A stretch of 64,000 bases of DNA from Streptomyces luteogriseus (lineage in GTDB: Bacteria > Actinomycetota > Actinomycetes > Streptomycetales > Streptomycetaceae): the NCBI RefSeq assembly GCF_014205055.1, contig NZ_JACHMS010000001.1:3534001-3598000 (forward strand), read 5' to 3'. Shown piece after piece: positions 26,689 to 35,835 of the stretch (its first letter is position 1; every line of letters begins with the position of its first letter). A model generated the notes under the pieces. That model was not told the DNA's origin, did no database searches, and worked only from the letters and a program-made list of their open reading frames with translations. The position numbers and the translations under genes are program-made.

Positions 26689-27057
26689 TCACAGCACCTC
26701 CGGCGCGAGGGAGATGATCTTCATGAACTTCTTCTCGCGCAGCTCCCGGCCGACCGGGCCGAAGATACGGGTGCCACGAGGGTCGCCGTCGTTCTTGAGA
26801 ATGACGGCGGCGTTCTCGTCGAAGCGGATGTACGAGCCGTCCGGACGGCGGCGCTCCTTGACGGTGCGAACGATGACCGCCTTGATGACGTCACCCTTCT
26901 TCACGTTGCCGCCGGGGATCGCGTCCTTGACGGTGGCGACGATGACGTCACCGATACCCGCGTAGCGGCGACCGGAGCCGCCGAGCACACGGATGCAAAG
27001 GATCTCCTTCGCACCAGTGTTGTCGGCGACACGCAGTCGCGACTCCTGCTGGATCAC
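26689..27057 (-). CDS. rplN: 50S ribosomal protein L14
   Basis: L14 lies at the subunit interface and bridges to 16S rRNA. It has 122 residues: [48 protein letters not shown], then [28 protein letters not shown]. The GTG at 27057 gives the family start; the open frame upstream is not conserved. First gene of the spc block, 103 bp after rpsQ with two hairpins in the gap. Confidence 0.97.
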   Translation of the reverse strand: MIQQESRLRVADNTGAKEILCIRVLGGSGRRYAGIGDVIVATVKDAIPGGNVKKGDVIKAVIVRTVKERRRPDGSYIRFDENAAVILKNDGDPRGTRIFGPVGRELREKKFMKIISLAPEVL

Positions 27058-27086
27058 GTCTATCTCCTGATTGTCTGCCGGTTCCC

Positions 27087-27118
27087 GGGGCGGGCTGCGA
27101 AACTCGCACACCCGCCCC
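27087..27118 (-). terminator. hairpin in the rpsQ-rplN spacer
   Basis: GGGGCGGG (27087-27094) pairs with CCCGCCCC (27111-27118); TGCGA and TCGCA extend the stem inside. It marks the boundary between the S10 and spc gene blocks. Confidence 0.55.
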
Positions 27119-27136
27119 GAGCCTGGCGGAACGATG

Positions 27137-27155
27137 CCTAGGGGGTCCCCCTAGG
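27137..27155 (-). terminator. palindromic hairpin just after rpsQ
   Basis: CCTAGGGG (27137-27144) pairs with CCCCTAGG (27148-27155), 3-nt loop. It starts 6 bp after the rpsQ stop and, with the next hairpin, separates the S10 and spc blocks. Confidence 0.55.
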
Positions 27156-27160
27156 AGGGA

Positions 27161-27448
27161 TTACTTGGCCTTCTCGAGGATCTCGACGACGCGCCAGCGC
27201 TTGGTCGCGGACAGCGGCCGGGTCTCCATGAGGAGGACACGGTCGCCGACACCCGCGGCGTTCTGCTCGTCGTGGGCCTTGAGCTTGCTCGTACGGCGGA
27301 TGACCTTGCCGTACAGCGCGTGCTTCACGCGGTCCTCGACGGCGACGACGACGGTCTTGTCCATCTTGTCGCTGACGACCAGGCCTTCGCGGGTCTTGCG
27401 GAAACCGCGGTCCGTCTTGGTCTCTTCAGTCACGTTGCTCTCGCTCAT
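27161..27448 (-). CDS. rpsQ: 30S ribosomal protein S17
   Basis: S17 is a primary 16S rRNA binder with an OB fold. It has 95 residues: [48 protein letters not shown] and [26 protein letters not shown]. The ATG at 27448 overlaps the rpmC stop by one base. Last gene of the S10 block; two hairpins follow before rplN. Confidence 0.97.
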   Translation of the reverse strand: MSESNVTEETKTDRGFRKTREGLVVSDKMDKTVVVAVEDRVKHALYGKVIRRTSKLKAHDEQNAAGVGDRVLLMETRPLSATKRWRVVEILEKAK

Positions 27449-27672
27449 CAGGCGCTCTCCACCGTCTCGATGCCCAGCTCGCGCTCACGCATCAGGGTGT
27501 AGATCCGCGCGATGTCCTTGCGGACGGCCTTGAGCCGCCCGTGGTTCTCGAGCTGACCCGTCGCCGCCTGGAAGCGGAGGTTGAACAGCTCTTCCTTGGC
27601 CTCGCGGAGCTTCGCGAGAAGCTCCTCGTTGCCCAGTTCGCGCAGCTCAGACGCCTTGGTACCGGCCGACAT
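27448..27672 (-). CDS. rpmC: 50S ribosomal protein L29
   Basis: L29 sits at the exit-tunnel rim near the signal recognition particle and trigger factor docking site. It has 74 residues and is helical: [61 protein letters not shown]. The ATG at 27672 overlaps the rplP stop (TGATG); the preceding GTG would add one residue. Confidence 0.97.
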   Translation of the reverse strand: MSAGTKASELRELGNEELLAKLREAKEELFNLRFQAATGQLENHGRLKAVRKDIARIYTLMRERELGIETVESA

Positions 27673-28091
27673 CACGCTTCACCTGCCTCGCGCTTGACGA
27701 TCTTGCACTTCATCGGCAGCTTGTGAGCCGCACGGGTCAGGGCCTCGCGCGCGATCTTCTCGTTGGGGTACGACAGCTCGAACATCACACGTCCGGGCTT
27801 GACGTTGGCGATCCACCACTCAGGAGAACCCTTACCGGAACCCATGCGGGTCTCGGCGGGCTTCTTGGTGAGGGGGCGGTCCGGGTAGATGTTGATCCAG
27901 ACCTTGCCGCCACGCTTGATGTGGCGGGTCATCGCGATACGAGCCGCCTCGATCTGGCGGTTCGTCACGTAGGCCGGGGTCAGCGCCTGGATGCCGTACT
28001 CGCCGAACGCAACCTGCGTGCCACCCTTGGACATGCCGTTGCGCTTGGGGTGGTGCTGCTTGCGGTGCTTGACCCTACGGGGGATCAGCAT
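27672..28091 (-). CDS. rplP: 50S ribosomal protein L16
   Basis: L16 organises the A site and the peptidyl transferase region. It has 139 residues: [37 protein letters not shown], then [51 protein letters not shown]. The start is the ATG at 28091, 5 bp after the rpsC stop. Confidence 0.98.
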   Translation of the reverse strand: MLIPRRVKHRKQHHPKRNGMSKGGTQVAFGEYGIQALTPAYVTNRQIEAARIAMTRHIKRGGKVWINIYPDRPLTKKPAETRMGSGKGSPEWWIANVKPGRVMFELSYPNEKIAREALTRAAHKLPMKCKIVKREAGEA

Positions 28092-28096
28092 GACGG

Positions 28097-28924
28097 TCAG
28101 GCCTCCGTTCCGGTGCTCTCAGCCGGAGCGGCGGCGGGAGCCTCGGCCTTGGGGGCCTCGGCACCGGCAGCCTGCTGCGGCTTACGACCGCGCCCGCCAC
28201 GCTCGCCACCGCGGCCACCACGGGCCGGGCGGTCGGCGCCACCACGGGCCGGGCGGTTACCCGCACGGGCCGCGGCGTTCTCGGCGCGGACCTCGGCGAT
28301 GTTCTTGACGTCGCCCTTGTAGATCCAGACCTTCACGCCGATGCGGCCGAAGGTCGTCTTGGCCTCGAAGAAGCCGTAGTCCACGTTCGCGCGGAGCGTG
28401 TGCAGGGGCACACGGCCCTCGCGGTAGAACTCCGAGCGGGACATCTCGGCGCCACCGAGGCGGCCACCGCACTGGATCTTGATGCCCTTGGCGCCGGCCT
28501 TCATCGCCGACTGCATGCTCTTACGCATGGCGCGACGGAAGGAGACGCGGGAGGAGAGCTGCTCGGCGACGGCCTGGGCAACCAGCTGAGCGTCGGTCTC
28601 GGGGTTCTTGACCTCGAGGATGTTCAGCTGGACCTGCTTGCCGGTGAGCTTCTCGAGGTCACCGCGGATGCGGTCGGCCTCGGCGCCGCGGCGGCCGATG
28701 ACGATGCCCGGACGAGCGGTGTGGATGTCCACACGCACGCGGTCACGGGTGCGCTCGATCTCGACCTTGGAGATGCCGGCGCGCTCCATGCCGGACGTCA
28801 TCATCCGACGGATGGCGACGTCTTCCTTGACGTAGTCCTTGTACAGCTTGTCGGCGTACCAACGCGACTTGAAGTCGGTCGTGACACCGAGCCGGAACCC
28901 GTGCGGGTTTACCTTCTGGCCCAT
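28097..28924 (-). CDS. rpsC: 30S ribosomal protein S3
   Basis: S3 lines the mRNA entry channel. It has 275 residues: the KH domain ([33 protein letters not shown]) and the C-terminal domain ([41 protein letters not shown]). A Gly/Arg/Ala-rich tail of about 55 residues ([21 protein letters not shown], then [14 protein letters not shown]) is typical of actinobacteria. The ATG at 28924 overlaps the rplV stop. Confidence 0.97.
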   Translation of the reverse strand: MGQKVNPHGFRLGVTTDFKSRWYADKLYKDYVKEDVAIRRMMTSGMERAGISKVEIERTRDRVRVDIHTARPGIVIGRRGAEADRIRGDLEKLTGKQVQLNILEVKNPETDAQLVAQAVAEQLSSRVSFRRAMRKSMQSAMKAGAKGIKIQCGGRLGGAEMSRSEFYREGRVPLHTLRANVDYGFFEAKTTFGRIGVKVWIYKGDVKNIAEVRAENAAARAGNRPARGGADRPARGGRGGERGGRGRKPQQAAGAEAPKAEAPAAAPAESTGTEA

Positions 28925-29271
28925 TACCGGGTTCCTTCCTTGCTGCTGACGACCACGGTGATGTGGCTGGTCCGCTTGCGGATCCGGTAGGCACGGCCCT
29001 GGGCACGCGGACGGAACCGCTTCAGGGTCGGGCCCTCATCGACGTAGGCCTCGGAGACGAAGAGGCTGTCGACATCGGTGTGGTCGTAGTTGTGCGCGGC
29101 GTTGGCGATGGCGCTGTCGAGCACCTTGCCGACCGGCTGGCTCGCGGCCTGCGGGGCGAAACGCAGGACCGCCTGAGCCTCCGTGGCGTTGAGGCCACGG
29201 ATGAGGTCCACCACGCGGCGGGCCTTCATGGGCGTGACGCGGATGTACCGCGCCTGGGCCCTGGCTTCCAT
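28924..29271 (-). CDS. rplV: 50S ribosomal protein L22
   Basis: L22 lines the exit tunnel; its loop affects macrolide sensitivity. It has 115 residues: [43 protein letters not shown], then [31 protein letters not shown]. The ATG at 29271 follows AGGACAACC and matches relatives; an upstream in-frame start would add ten non-conserved residues. Confidence 0.97.
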   Translation of the reverse strand: MEARAQARYIRVTPMKARRVVDLIRGLNATEAQAVLRFAPQAASQPVGKVLDSAIANAAHNYDHTDVDSLFVSEAYVDEGPTLKRFRPRAQGRAYRIRKRTSHITVVVSSKEGTR

Positions 29272-29313
29272 GGTTGTCCTTCCAGTGTCTGTCATGGTCA
29301 TTCCACCCCGCGC

Positions 29314-29595
29314 TTAGCGGCGCTTCGACTTCCGGTCGTCCTTGACGTGACCCCGGAAGGTGCGCGTCGGCGAGAACTCGCCGAGCTTGTGGCCGACCAT
29401 CGACTCGGTGACGAACACCGGAATGTGGGTCTTGCCGTTGTGCACCGCGAGCGTGTGGCCGAGCATGGCCGGCACGATCATGGAGCGACGGGACCAGGTC
29501 TTGATGACGTTCTTGGTGCCGGCTTCGTTCTGGGCGTCCACCTTCTTGATCAGGTGGTCGTCGACGAAGGGCCCCTTCTTCAAGCTACGAGGCAT
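29314..29595 (-). CDS. rpsS: 30S ribosomal protein S19
   Basis: S19 is in the 30S head beside S13. It has 93 residues: [83 protein letters not shown]. The start is the ATG at 29595, 12 bp after rplB. Confidence 0.98.
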   Translation of the reverse strand: MPRSLKKGPFVDDHLIKKVDAQNEAGTKNVIKTWSRRSMIVPAMLGHTLAVHNGKTHIPVFVTESMVGHKLGEFSPTRTFRGHVKDDRKSKRR

Positions 29596-29607
29596 CTCAA
29601 CCCGTCC

Positions 29608-30444
29608 TTAGCGCTTCTTGTTCGTCTTGCGGCGGCGGACGATGTACTTGTTCGACGCCTTCTTGGGCGAACGAGTACGGCCTTCCTTCTTGCCCCAAGG
29701 GGACACCGGGTGACGACCACCCGAGGTACGGCCTTCGCCACCACCGTGCGGGTGGTCCACCGGGTTCATGACCACACCACGCACGGTCGGGCGAACGCCC
29801 AGCCAGCGCTTACGGCCCGCCTTACCCCAGTTGATGTTGCTCTGCTCGGCGTTGCCCACCTCGCCGACCGTGGCGCGGCAGCGCTGGTCGACCAGGCGGA
29901 TCTCACCGGACGGCATGCGGAGGTGGGCCATCGAGCCCTCCTTCGCGAGCAGCTGCACCGAGGCGCCGGCGGAGCGGGCGAACTTCGCACCGCCGCCCGG
30001 ACGCAGCTCGATGGCGTGCAGCGTGGTACCGACCGGGATGTTACGCAGGGCAAGGTTGTTGCCCGGCTTGATGTCGGCCCCGGGACCGTTCTCGACGCGG
30101 TCACCCTGCTGCAGGTTGCGCGGGGCGAGGATGTAGCGCTTCTCGCCGTCGGCGTAGTGCAGCAGCGCGATGCGCGCGGTGCGGTTGGGGTCGTACTCGA
30201 TGTGCGCGACCTTCGCCGGCACGCCGTCCTTGTCGTGACGACGGAAGTCGATCACGCGGTAGGCGCGCTTGTGGCCACCACCCTGGTGGCGGACGGTCAC
30301 ACGACCGGAGTTGTTACGGCCACCCTTGCTGTGCAGGGGGCGGACCAACGACTTCTCCGGCGTGGACCGCGTGACCTCGACGAAGTCGGCGACGCTGGAG
30401 CCACGACGGCCCGGCGTAGTCGGCTTGTACTTGCGGATTCCCAT
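29608..30444 (-). CDS. rplB: 50S ribosomal protein L2
   Basis: L2 is required for subunit association and the peptidyl transferase centre. It has 278 residues: [68 protein letters not shown] motifs, and the conserved [29 protein letters not shown] near the active site. The start is the ATG at 30444, 38 bp after rplW. Confidence 0.98.
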   Translation of the reverse strand: MGIRKYKPTTPGRRGSSVADFVEVTRSTPEKSLVRPLHSKGGRNNSGRVTVRHQGGGHKRAYRVIDFRRHDKDGVPAKVAHIEYDPNRTARIALLHYADGEKRYILAPRNLQQGDRVENGPGADIKPGNNLALRNIPVGTTLHAIELRPGGGAKFARSAGASVQLLAKEGSMAHLRMPSGEIRLVDQRCRATVGEVGNAEQSNINWGKAGRKRWLGVRPTVRGVVMNPVDHPHGGGEGRTSGGRHPVSPWGKKEGRTRSPKKASNKYIVRRRKTNKKR

Positions 30445-30482
30445 TTCTCAGTCCTCGTCCGATATCGGACGATCCGACCCGC

Positions 30483-30902
30483 TTACGCGGTCGGACCGCC
30501 GAAGATGTCGATACGGTCGCCCTCAGCGAGGGTCACGATCGCGCGCTTGGTGGACGCGCGCTGGCCGAAGCCGGTGCGGGTCCGCTTGCGCTTGCCCTGG
30601 CGGTTGATCGTGTTGACCCCGGTGACCTTGACCGAGAAGACCGCCTGGACGGCCTGCTTGATCTGGGTCTTGTTGGCGCTCGGGTCCACGACGAACGTGT
30701 ACTTGCCCTCGTCGAGGAGCGCGTAGCTCTTCTCGGAGACGACCGGCTTGAGCAGCACGTCACGGGGGTCCGTGAAGGACTTGCTCAGCGGGGTCTCGAC
30801 GGTGTTCTTGCCCTCGGCGGCGTGGCGGCGCGCCTTGGCGACGCGCGCGGCCTTGGCCTTCTTCGCCGCCTTGGAGGCGATAGCGGGGTGACGGATAGCC
30901 AT
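30483..30902 (-). CDS. rplW: 50S ribosomal protein L23
   Basis: L23 is the main docking site for trigger factor and SRP at the exit tunnel. It has 139 residues: a basic/Ala-rich N-terminal extension of about 40 residues, then [65 protein letters not shown]. The ATG at 30902 overlaps the rplD stop by one base. Confidence 0.97.
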   Translation of the reverse strand: MAIRHPAIASKAAKKAKAARVAKARRHAAEGKNTVETPLSKSFTDPRDVLLKPVVSEKSYALLDEGKYTFVVDPSANKTQIKQAVQAVFSVKVTGVNTINRQGKRKRTRTGFGQRASTKRAIVTLAEGDRIDIFGGPTA

Positions 30903-31558
30903 CAGACCTCGCTCCCTTCGGTGTCATTGGCCTTCGGGCCGGACACGAAGGACTCGAAGGCGGCCTTGGTGAAGACCACGTCGTCCGAGACGAGAACGTC
31001 GTACGTGTTCAGCTGGCCCGGCTCCAGGATGTGGATCTGGGGCAGGTTGCGGGCGGACAGCCACGCGGCCTCGTCGGCGCGGTCGATGACCAGGAGCAGG
31101 TTCTTGCGCTCCGAGATCTTGCCGAACAGCGTCTTGGCGGCCTTCGTGGAGGGGGTCTCGCCCTCGACCACGCCGGAGACGACGTGGATGCGGTTGTGGC
31201 GGGCCCGGTCGGTGAGGGCGTGGCGCAGGGCCGCGGCCTTCATCTTCTTCGGGGTCCGCTGCGAGTAGTCACGCGGCTGCGGGCCGTGGACGACGCCACC
31301 GCCGGCGAACTGCGGCGCACGGGTCGAACCCTGGCGGGCGCGGCCGGTGCCCTTCTGGCGGTACGGCTTCTTGCCGCCACCGCGGACTTCACCGCGACGC
31401 TTGGTCTTGTGCGTGCCCTGGCGGGCAGCGGCGTTCTGCGCGACGACGACCTGGTGGATCAGCGGGATGCTGATCTTCTCCACGCCGAAGATCTCCGCGG
31501 GGAGCTCGACGCTTCCGGTCTTCTCGCCTGCAGGCGAAAGGATGTCAACAGTGCTCAT
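30902..31558 (-). CDS. rplD: 50S ribosomal protein L4
   Basis: L4 lines the exit tunnel and in some bacteria represses the S10 operon. It has 218 residues: [25 protein letters not shown], then [55 protein letters not shown] and [16 protein letters not shown]. The ATG at 31558 is the family start; the frame stays open upstream. It is 7 bp after rplC. Confidence 0.97.
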   Translation of the reverse strand: MSTVDILSPAGEKTGSVELPAEIFGVEKISIPLIHQVVVAQNAAARQGTHKTKRRGEVRGGGKKPYRQKGTGRARQGSTRAPQFAGGGVVHGPQPRDYSQRTPKKMKAAALRHALTDRARHNRIHVVSGVVEGETPSTKAAKTLFGKISERKNLLLVIDRADEAAWLSARNLPQIHILEPGQLNTYDVLVSDDVVFTKAAFESFVSGPKANDTEGSEV

Positions 31559-31565
31559 CGGTACC

Positions 31566-32210
31566 TCAGGCCCCCTTGGCCGCGGTGCGGACCAGGACGA
31601 GGCCGCCGTTCGGACCGGGAACCGCGCCCTTGATGAGCAGCAGACCCTTCTCCGCGTCAACGGCGTGGACGGTCAGGTTCTGGGTGGTGACTCGCTCGTT
31701 GCCCATGCGACCCGCCATGCGGAGGCCCTTGAACACGCGGCCCGGGGTGGCGCAGCCACCGATGGAACCGGGCGAGCGGTGCTTGCGCTGGGTGCCGTGT
31801 CCGGCGCCGAGGCCCTTGAAGTTGTGACGCTTCATGACACCGGCGAAGCCCTTGCCCTTGCTCTTGCCGGTCACGTCGACCTTGAGGCCGGCCTCGAACA
31901 CCTCGGCGGTGATCTCCTGGCCGAGGGTGTACTCGCTGGCGTCAGCGGTACGGATCTCGACGAGGTGGCGGCGGGGAGTGACGTCGGCCTTGGCGAAGTG
32001 GCCCTTGAGGGGCTTGTTCACCTTGCGCGGGTCGATCTCGCCGAACGCGATCTGGACGGACTCGTAGCCGTCGACGTCGTTCGTGCGGACCTGGGTGACG
32101 ACGTTGGGGCCGGCCTTGACGACGGTGACCGGAACAACACGGTTGTTCGCGTCCCACACCTGCGTCATGCCGAGCTTCTCGCCCAGGATGCCCTTGATCT
32201 GCTTAGCCAT
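31566..32210 (-). CDS. rplC: 50S ribosomal protein L3
   Basis: L3 starts 50S assembly and reaches the peptidyl transferase centre. It has 214 residues: [38 protein letters not shown], then [62 protein letters not shown]. The start is the ATG at 32210, 17 bp after rpsJ. Confidence 0.98.
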   Translation of the reverse strand: MAKQIKGILGEKLGMTQVWDANNRVVPVTVVKAGPNVVTQVRTNDVDGYESVQIAFGEIDPRKVNKPLKGHFAKADVTPRRHLVEIRTADASEYTLGQEITAEVFEAGLKVDVTGKSKGKGFAGVMKRHNFKGLGAGHGTQRKHRSPGSIGGCATPGRVFKGLRMAGRMGNERVTTQNLTVHAVDAEKGLLLIKGAVPGPNGGLVLVRTAAKGA

Positions 32211-32227
32211 TCTCAGATCACCGGCCT

Positions 32228-32536
32228 TCAGAGCTTGATCTCGATGTCGACACCGGCCGGGAGGTCGAGTCGCATCAGAGAGTCAACGGTCTTGGGGGTC
32301 GGGTCGAGGATGTCGATCAGGCGCTTGTGCGTGCGCATCTCGAAGTGCTCGCGCGAGTCCTTGTACTTGTGCGGCGACTTGATGACGCAGTACACGTTCT
32401 TCTCAGTGGGCAGCGGCACCGGGCCCGCGACCGACGCACCAGTCCGAGTCACCGTCTCGACGATCTTCTTCGCCGAAGAGTCGATGACCTCGTGGTCGTA
32501 GGCCTTGAGCCGGATGCGGATCTTCTGTCCCGCCAT
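32228..32536 (-). CDS. rpsJ: 30S ribosomal protein S10
   Basis: S10 is in the 30S head and is also the NusE partner in antitermination. It has 102 residues: [76 protein letters not shown]. First gene of the S10 operon. The start is the ATG at 32536. It has a leader of about 385 nt from a promoter at 32927-32954; the leader shares a hairpin with the rpsL leader. Confidence 0.98.
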   Translation of the reverse strand: MAGQKIRIRLKAYDHEVIDSSAKKIVETVTRTGASVAGPVPLPTEKNVYCVIKSPHKYKDSREHFEMRTHKRLIDILDPTPKTVDSLMRLDLPAGVDIEIKL

Positions 32537-32926
32537 GGCTACTCAGTAGTCCTGTCTCTCTAACGCTCTGGAACCCGGTGGATTCCTTCTGCTGCCTTCG
32601 TTCCTCCGACCCACGCGGTCGGGCGTGTCGCACTGCCGCTGACACAGATGTCCCTTGTTCGAACATCCCTGCTGGGAATGCACACGGCCCTTCCGGAACC
32701 GCAGGTCGGGGGCGAAGGCCCACCGGGTGCCTGGTCGGTGCCGCGCTGACACTTCCCGGAAGATTCCCGTACGTCCGCCCCAGCGCTGCCGTGTGGCAGT
32801 TAGGGCGACGAGTACTGTGGGACTCGCTTCCGGTCCCCCCGGCGGGAGGCGCGCAGCATCAACACTCGACCGAGCAACTCGGACAGTCTGCCATATGGGG
32901 CAGGGCCGACGCCAATCGAGCCGAGG
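32537..32926 (-). promoter_or_regulatory. long 5' leader of the S10 operon
   Basis: About 385 nt between the predicted start site and rpsJ. It contains a 25-nt hairpin element (32606-32630) that also occurs before rpsL, and the palindrome TGTTCGAACA (32656-32665). In some bacteria S10 leaders bind L4. No recognisable copy of that structure was seen, so a separate control is possible. Confidence 0.55.
32606..32630 (-). promoter_or_regulatory. leader hairpin element shared with rpsL, S10 copy
   Basis: CCGACC-CACGC-GGTCGG (32606-32622) is a 6-bp stem with a 5-nt loop, followed by GCGTGTCG. The 25-nt block matches 43707-43731 upstream of rpsL at 24 of 25 positions. It lies 70 bp upstream of rpsJ. 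Confidence 0.7.
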
Positions 32927-32954
32927 AGAATACCCCGGGGGTGACGCAGGTCAA
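32927..32954 (-). promoter_or_regulatory. sigma-HrdB-like promoter of the S10 operon
   Basis: On the minus strand TTGACC (32954-32949), a 16-bp spacer and TATTCT (32932-32927). Both hexamers match those of the rplM promoter. Transcription should begin near 32920. Confidence 0.75.
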
Positions 32955-33085
32955 ACACAAGCCCGGACGGCCCCGGGCCCCTCCCCTCGCAGGAGCCGCT
33001 CCAGCTCTGCGTCGCAGACCCGACAGCCGGCCTTCCCCCACTCGGGTGCGTCGGACGCCGGGTGCAGGGTGCAGGTCGAGTTCAT
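32951..33085 (-). CDS. possible 44-residue Cys-rich protein
   Basis: A short open frame starting MNSTCTLHPASDAPEWGKAG with CxVC further on (CRVCDAELERLLRGE). The C-x(n)-H-P...C-x2-C arrangement resembles a small zinc ribbon. Its stop overlaps the -35 box of the S10 promoter, and no good ribosome binding site precedes the ATG at 33085. It may be a real small gene or chance. No family is recognised with confidence. Confidence 0.35.
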   Translation of the reverse strand: MNSTCTLHPASDAPEWGKAGCRVCDAELERLLRGEGPGAVRACV

Positions 33086-33243
33086 CGCGCGCCGCGTCTG
33101 AAGTCGTGCGCCAGTGTCACGGCCCGGCAGGGGCGAACCTGCCGGGGGCTGTCCCCACCTCCGCCCTCCGGCCCACCGGATGGCTCGCCCCCGCTCCCCC
33201 AGGCACCGTAAGGGCACCGACCACACAGCAGGGGGACCCACCG

Positions 33244-34626
33244 TTGCGCACCGCCACCGCCACCGCCCTCACCCTGGCCCTCGCCGCAGCCGCCACGGCG
33301 CCCGCCACGGCCGCCTCCACCCCCGGCAAGCCGGGCACCGACGGCCTCTGGCGCATGGACGGCTACGGCACCGTCCTCTCGCTCGACGGCGACACCCTCC
33401 AGGAGTTCCAGACGACATCCGTCGGCTGCCTCAAGGGTGACAGTGCCCGGCGGACCGGCCCCGGCACGTACGCGACCTCCGACGGCACCACACTGACCGT
33501 CCGGCCCGGCCCCGGCGCCAACCGCGCCACCCTGGGCTACGACACCTCGGTCGGCCACCGCTCGCTGCGGCGGATCCAGAAACTGCCGGCCGACTGCACC
33601 CGCCCCACCCCCAAGGACGCCCGCGCCGCCTTCGACGTCTTCTGGCACTCCTTCGCCGAGAACTACCCCTTCTTCGCCGCGAAGGGCGTCGACTGGCAGG
33701 CCATGAGGGACCGCCACCGGCCGAAGGTGCACCAGGACACCACCCGCAAGGAGCTCTTCGGCATCTTCAGCGACATGGTGCGGCCTCTCTACGACGCCCA
33801 TGTCGCCGTCCTGGACGAGGACCAGGTCTTCGCCCAAGTGCGGCCCGGGACCGAGCCGCCCTCCCCCGAACTCGACGCCAGAGTCAAGAAGTTCATCACC
33901 GAACGCGACCTCGGGAACGCCCCGTACCGCCAGGACTTCGCCAACGGCCGCATCACCTACGCCGACCTCCCCGGCCGTGCGGCTCAGGGCTACCTCCGCA
34001 TATCCGGCTTCGCCGGCTACACCGCCGAGGACGCCCCCTACCCCGCCCATCTCGCCGAGTTGGACAAGGCCCTCGACGCCATCCTCACCACCGAGCGCAC
34101 CCAGCGGCTCAAGGGCCTGATCATCGACCTGCGCATCAACGGCGGCGGCTCCGACGCCCTCGGCATCCACATCGCCGAGCGGCTCACGGACACGCCCTAC
34201 GTCGCCTACGCCAAGCGCGCCCGGAACCACCCGACCGACCCCGACCGGCACACCCGCCCCGAGCCCATCCTGGTCGTACCGGCGTCCGGGCCCCGATACA
34301 CCGGCCCCATCGCCGTACTGACCTCGGGCACGACCGTCAGCGCCGGTGAGACCTTCACGCAGGCCCTGATCGACCGTCCGGGCGGCACGGTTCGTATTGG
34401 GCAGCCGACCCAGGGGGTCTTCTCCGACGTCATGCAACGCAGCCTTCCCAACGGCATGACGGCGATCCTCCCGAACGAGGAGTTCTTGAACCGGTCGGGC
34501 CGGACCTACGACGGCACGGGCATCCCGCCCCACCTGACCGAACCGGTCTTCACGAAGGAGGAGTTCGCCGAGAAGCGCGACTCGGCGTTCGACCGCGCGG
34601 TGCGCGTCCTTCGGAACGACGGCTAG
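33244..34626 (+). CDS. secreted S41 family peptidase
   Basis: A 460-residue exported protease. A signal peptide of about 24 residues (ALTLALAAAATAPATAAS) precedes a domain with PLYDAHVAVLDEDQ and the Ser motif TSGTTVSAGETF. The S41 core is also seen in GYLRISGFAGY and LKGLIIDLRINGGGSDALG. The lysine of C-terminal processing proteases (usual GxxTxGKG) is missing (GQPTQGVFSD). With the DAH motif this suggests the Ser-His type of S41 (tricorn- or nisin-resistance-like) rather than CtpA. The start is a TTG at 33244, 7 bp after AGGGGGA. Its stop overlaps the DUF397 gene stop. Confidence 0.85.
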   Translation: MRTATATALTLALAAAATAPATAASTPGKPGTDGLWRMDGYGTVLSLDGDTLQEFQTTSVGCLKGDSARRTGPGTYATSDGTTLTVRPGPGANRATLGYDTSVGHRSLRRIQKLPADCTRPTPKDARAAFDVFWHSFAENYPFFAAKGVDWQAMRDRHRPKVHQDTTRKELFGIFSDMVRPLYDAHVAVLDEDQVFAQVRPGTEPPSPELDARVKKFITERDLGNAPYRQDFANGRITYADLPGRAAQGYLRISGFAGYTAEDAPYPAHLAELDKALDAILTTERTQRLKGLIIDLRINGGGSDALGIHIAERLTDTPYVAYAKRARNHPTDPDRHTRPEPILVVPASGPRYTGPIAVLTSGTTVSAGETFTQALIDRPGGTVRIGQPTQGVFSDVMQRSLPNGMTAILPNEEFLNRSGRTYDGTGIPPHLTEPVFTKEEFAEKRDSAFDRAVRVLRNDG

Positions 34627-34805
34627 ACAGAGGCCAGGAACTCCGACCAAGCCTCCGGCGTGAGCGCGAGCCGGGGGCCTTCGGTGTGCTTGGAATCTCG
34701 GACATGGACGGTGTGGGGGGCTATGGCGATCTCGACGCAGGAGTCTCCGTCGGGGCCACTGCTGTAGCTGCTCTTGAACCACGCCGGTTCAGCGTTGCGG
34801 ATCAT
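34623..34805 (-). CDS. DUF397 domain protein
   Basis: A 60-residue DUF397 protein: AWFKSSYSSGPDGDSCVEIA, then HVRDSKHTEGPRLALTPEAWSEFL. DUF397 proteins pair with XRE/DUF5753 regulators in Streptomyces (the WhiJ and AbaA-type loci) and are thought to modulate them. Its start overlaps the regulator stop by 4 bp (ATGA), so translation is coupled. The stop codon overlaps that of the convergent S41 gene (CTAG). Confidence 0.92.
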   Translation of the reverse strand: MIRNAEPAWFKSSYSSGPDGDSCVEIAIAPHTVHVRDSKHTEGPRLALTPEAWSEFLASV

Positions 34806-35680
34806 GTCTCTCCCAGCAGTTGCTCGATGAAGGCCAGCGACTCCCGCGGGGGAAGGGCCTGAGCTCGGATGGTGCCGTAGCGCAGTTCGAGGATCCGGAT
34901 GTGCTTCGGATCAGTGGTCGGCCGGCCGGTGAAAGCGCCGTCGGACCGGCCCACCGCGGTGCCGTCACCGAATTTCAGCACCTCGATCCTCCCGTTCAGA
35001 CCGGGGTGCGCCTCGCTGCTCGTCGGCATGAGCTGAAGCCTGACGTTACGCAACCGCCCCACCTCCAGCAGACGCTCAAGCTGCTGACGCCACACCATTG
35101 TGCCTCCGACCGGACGGAGCAGCGTCGCCTCCTCCTGGACGAAGCTCAGCGAAGGTGCCGGCGACCGCTCGAACACCGACTGCCGAGCCATGCGTGCAGC
35201 CACCAGACGTTCCACTTCGTCCGGCGAGTACGCGGGTTGCCACGACTCGAACAGCGCCCGCGCGTGCTCGGGGGTCTGCAACAGCCCATGAACGCTGTTG
35301 CACTCATACACCCCGATCTCCACCGCCTGCCCCTCCAACTTGGCAAGCTCGCGCACCTTCTTGGGGTACCGAACCCTCTTCACGTCCTCCCAAGCCGCCG
35401 CGATCAGCCCACCCGCCCCCAGCACCTCATCCGCCCTGACCAGATAGTCCTGCCGAGGAATCCGCTTCCCGCCCTCGATCTTGTAGACCATGTCCTCGCC
35501 GTAGCCCACGGCCGTCCCGAACTCGGCGGCCCGCATCCCCACCGCCTCACGCCGCAGCTTCAGCTGCCGTCCCACCGTGGTGATGACCGCGACACCCCAC
35601 TCATCGTCGGGATCGACCTCCCAACCCGGCTCGTCCGCCTCGCTCTTGAGCCGCCCCGAGTCCGCCTCGACCGTCGTCAT
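34802..35680 (-). CDS. XRE family regulator with DUF5753 domain (WhiJ-like)
   Basis: A 292-residue transcription regulator. An N-terminal extension is followed by an XRE helix-turn-helix (about 36-90: LKLRREAVGMRAAEFGTAVGYGEDMVYKIEGGKRIP) and a DUF5753 effector domain (VYECNSVHGLLQTPEHARALFESW, SFVQEEATLLRPVGGTMVWRQQLERLLEV). Proteins of this type (WhiJ family) control development and antibiotic production with DUF397 and anti-sigma-like partners. Forms a two-gene unit with the DUF397 gene and is divergent from the HATPase. Three phased direct repeats in the intergenic region may be its binding site. Confidence 0.93.
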   Translation of the reverse strand: MTTVEADSGRLKSEADEPGWEVDPDDEWGVAVITTVGRQLKLRREAVGMRAAEFGTAVGYGEDMVYKIEGGKRIPRQDYLVRADEVLGAGGLIAAAWEDVKRVRYPKKVRELAKLEGQAVEIGVYECNSVHGLLQTPEHARALFESWQPAYSPDEVERLVAARMARQSVFERSPAPSLSFVQEEATLLRPVGGTMVWRQQLERLLEVGRLRNVRLQLMPTSSEAHPGLNGRIEVLKFGDGTAVGRSDGAFTGRPTTDPKHIRILELRYGTIRAQALPPRESLAFIEQLLGET

Positions 35681-35745
35681 CCCGCACCCTTCCGCCGTCG
35701 CACGACCGTGCCCGGCGCCCTACCCGCACGCCCGGCCCCGACAGC

Positions 35746-35773
35746 CCGGACAACGCCGGACAAGCTCCGGACA
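35746..35773. promoter_or_regulatory. three CCGGACA direct repeats in the divergent promoter region
   Basis: CCGGACA occurs at 35746-35752, 35756-35762 and 35767-35773, about one helical turn apart (10 and 11 bp). It lies between the WhiJ-like regulator and the HATPase gene. The phasing fits a regulator binding one DNA face. The GCTGAGTCAC/GCTGAGTGAC pair further right (35790 and 35826) is a second repeat. Confidence 0.5.
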
Positions 35774-35835
35774 GTCACCGTACGCACCCGCTGAGTCACT
35801 GTTCACGGTAAGCGCGGACAGCCACGCTGAGTGAC

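Noticed and set aside
32656..32665. TGTTCGAACA as an SOS (LexA) box
   Set aside because: The Gram-positive SOS box needs GAAC-N4-GTTC with flanks; this palindrome has the arms in the opposite order.
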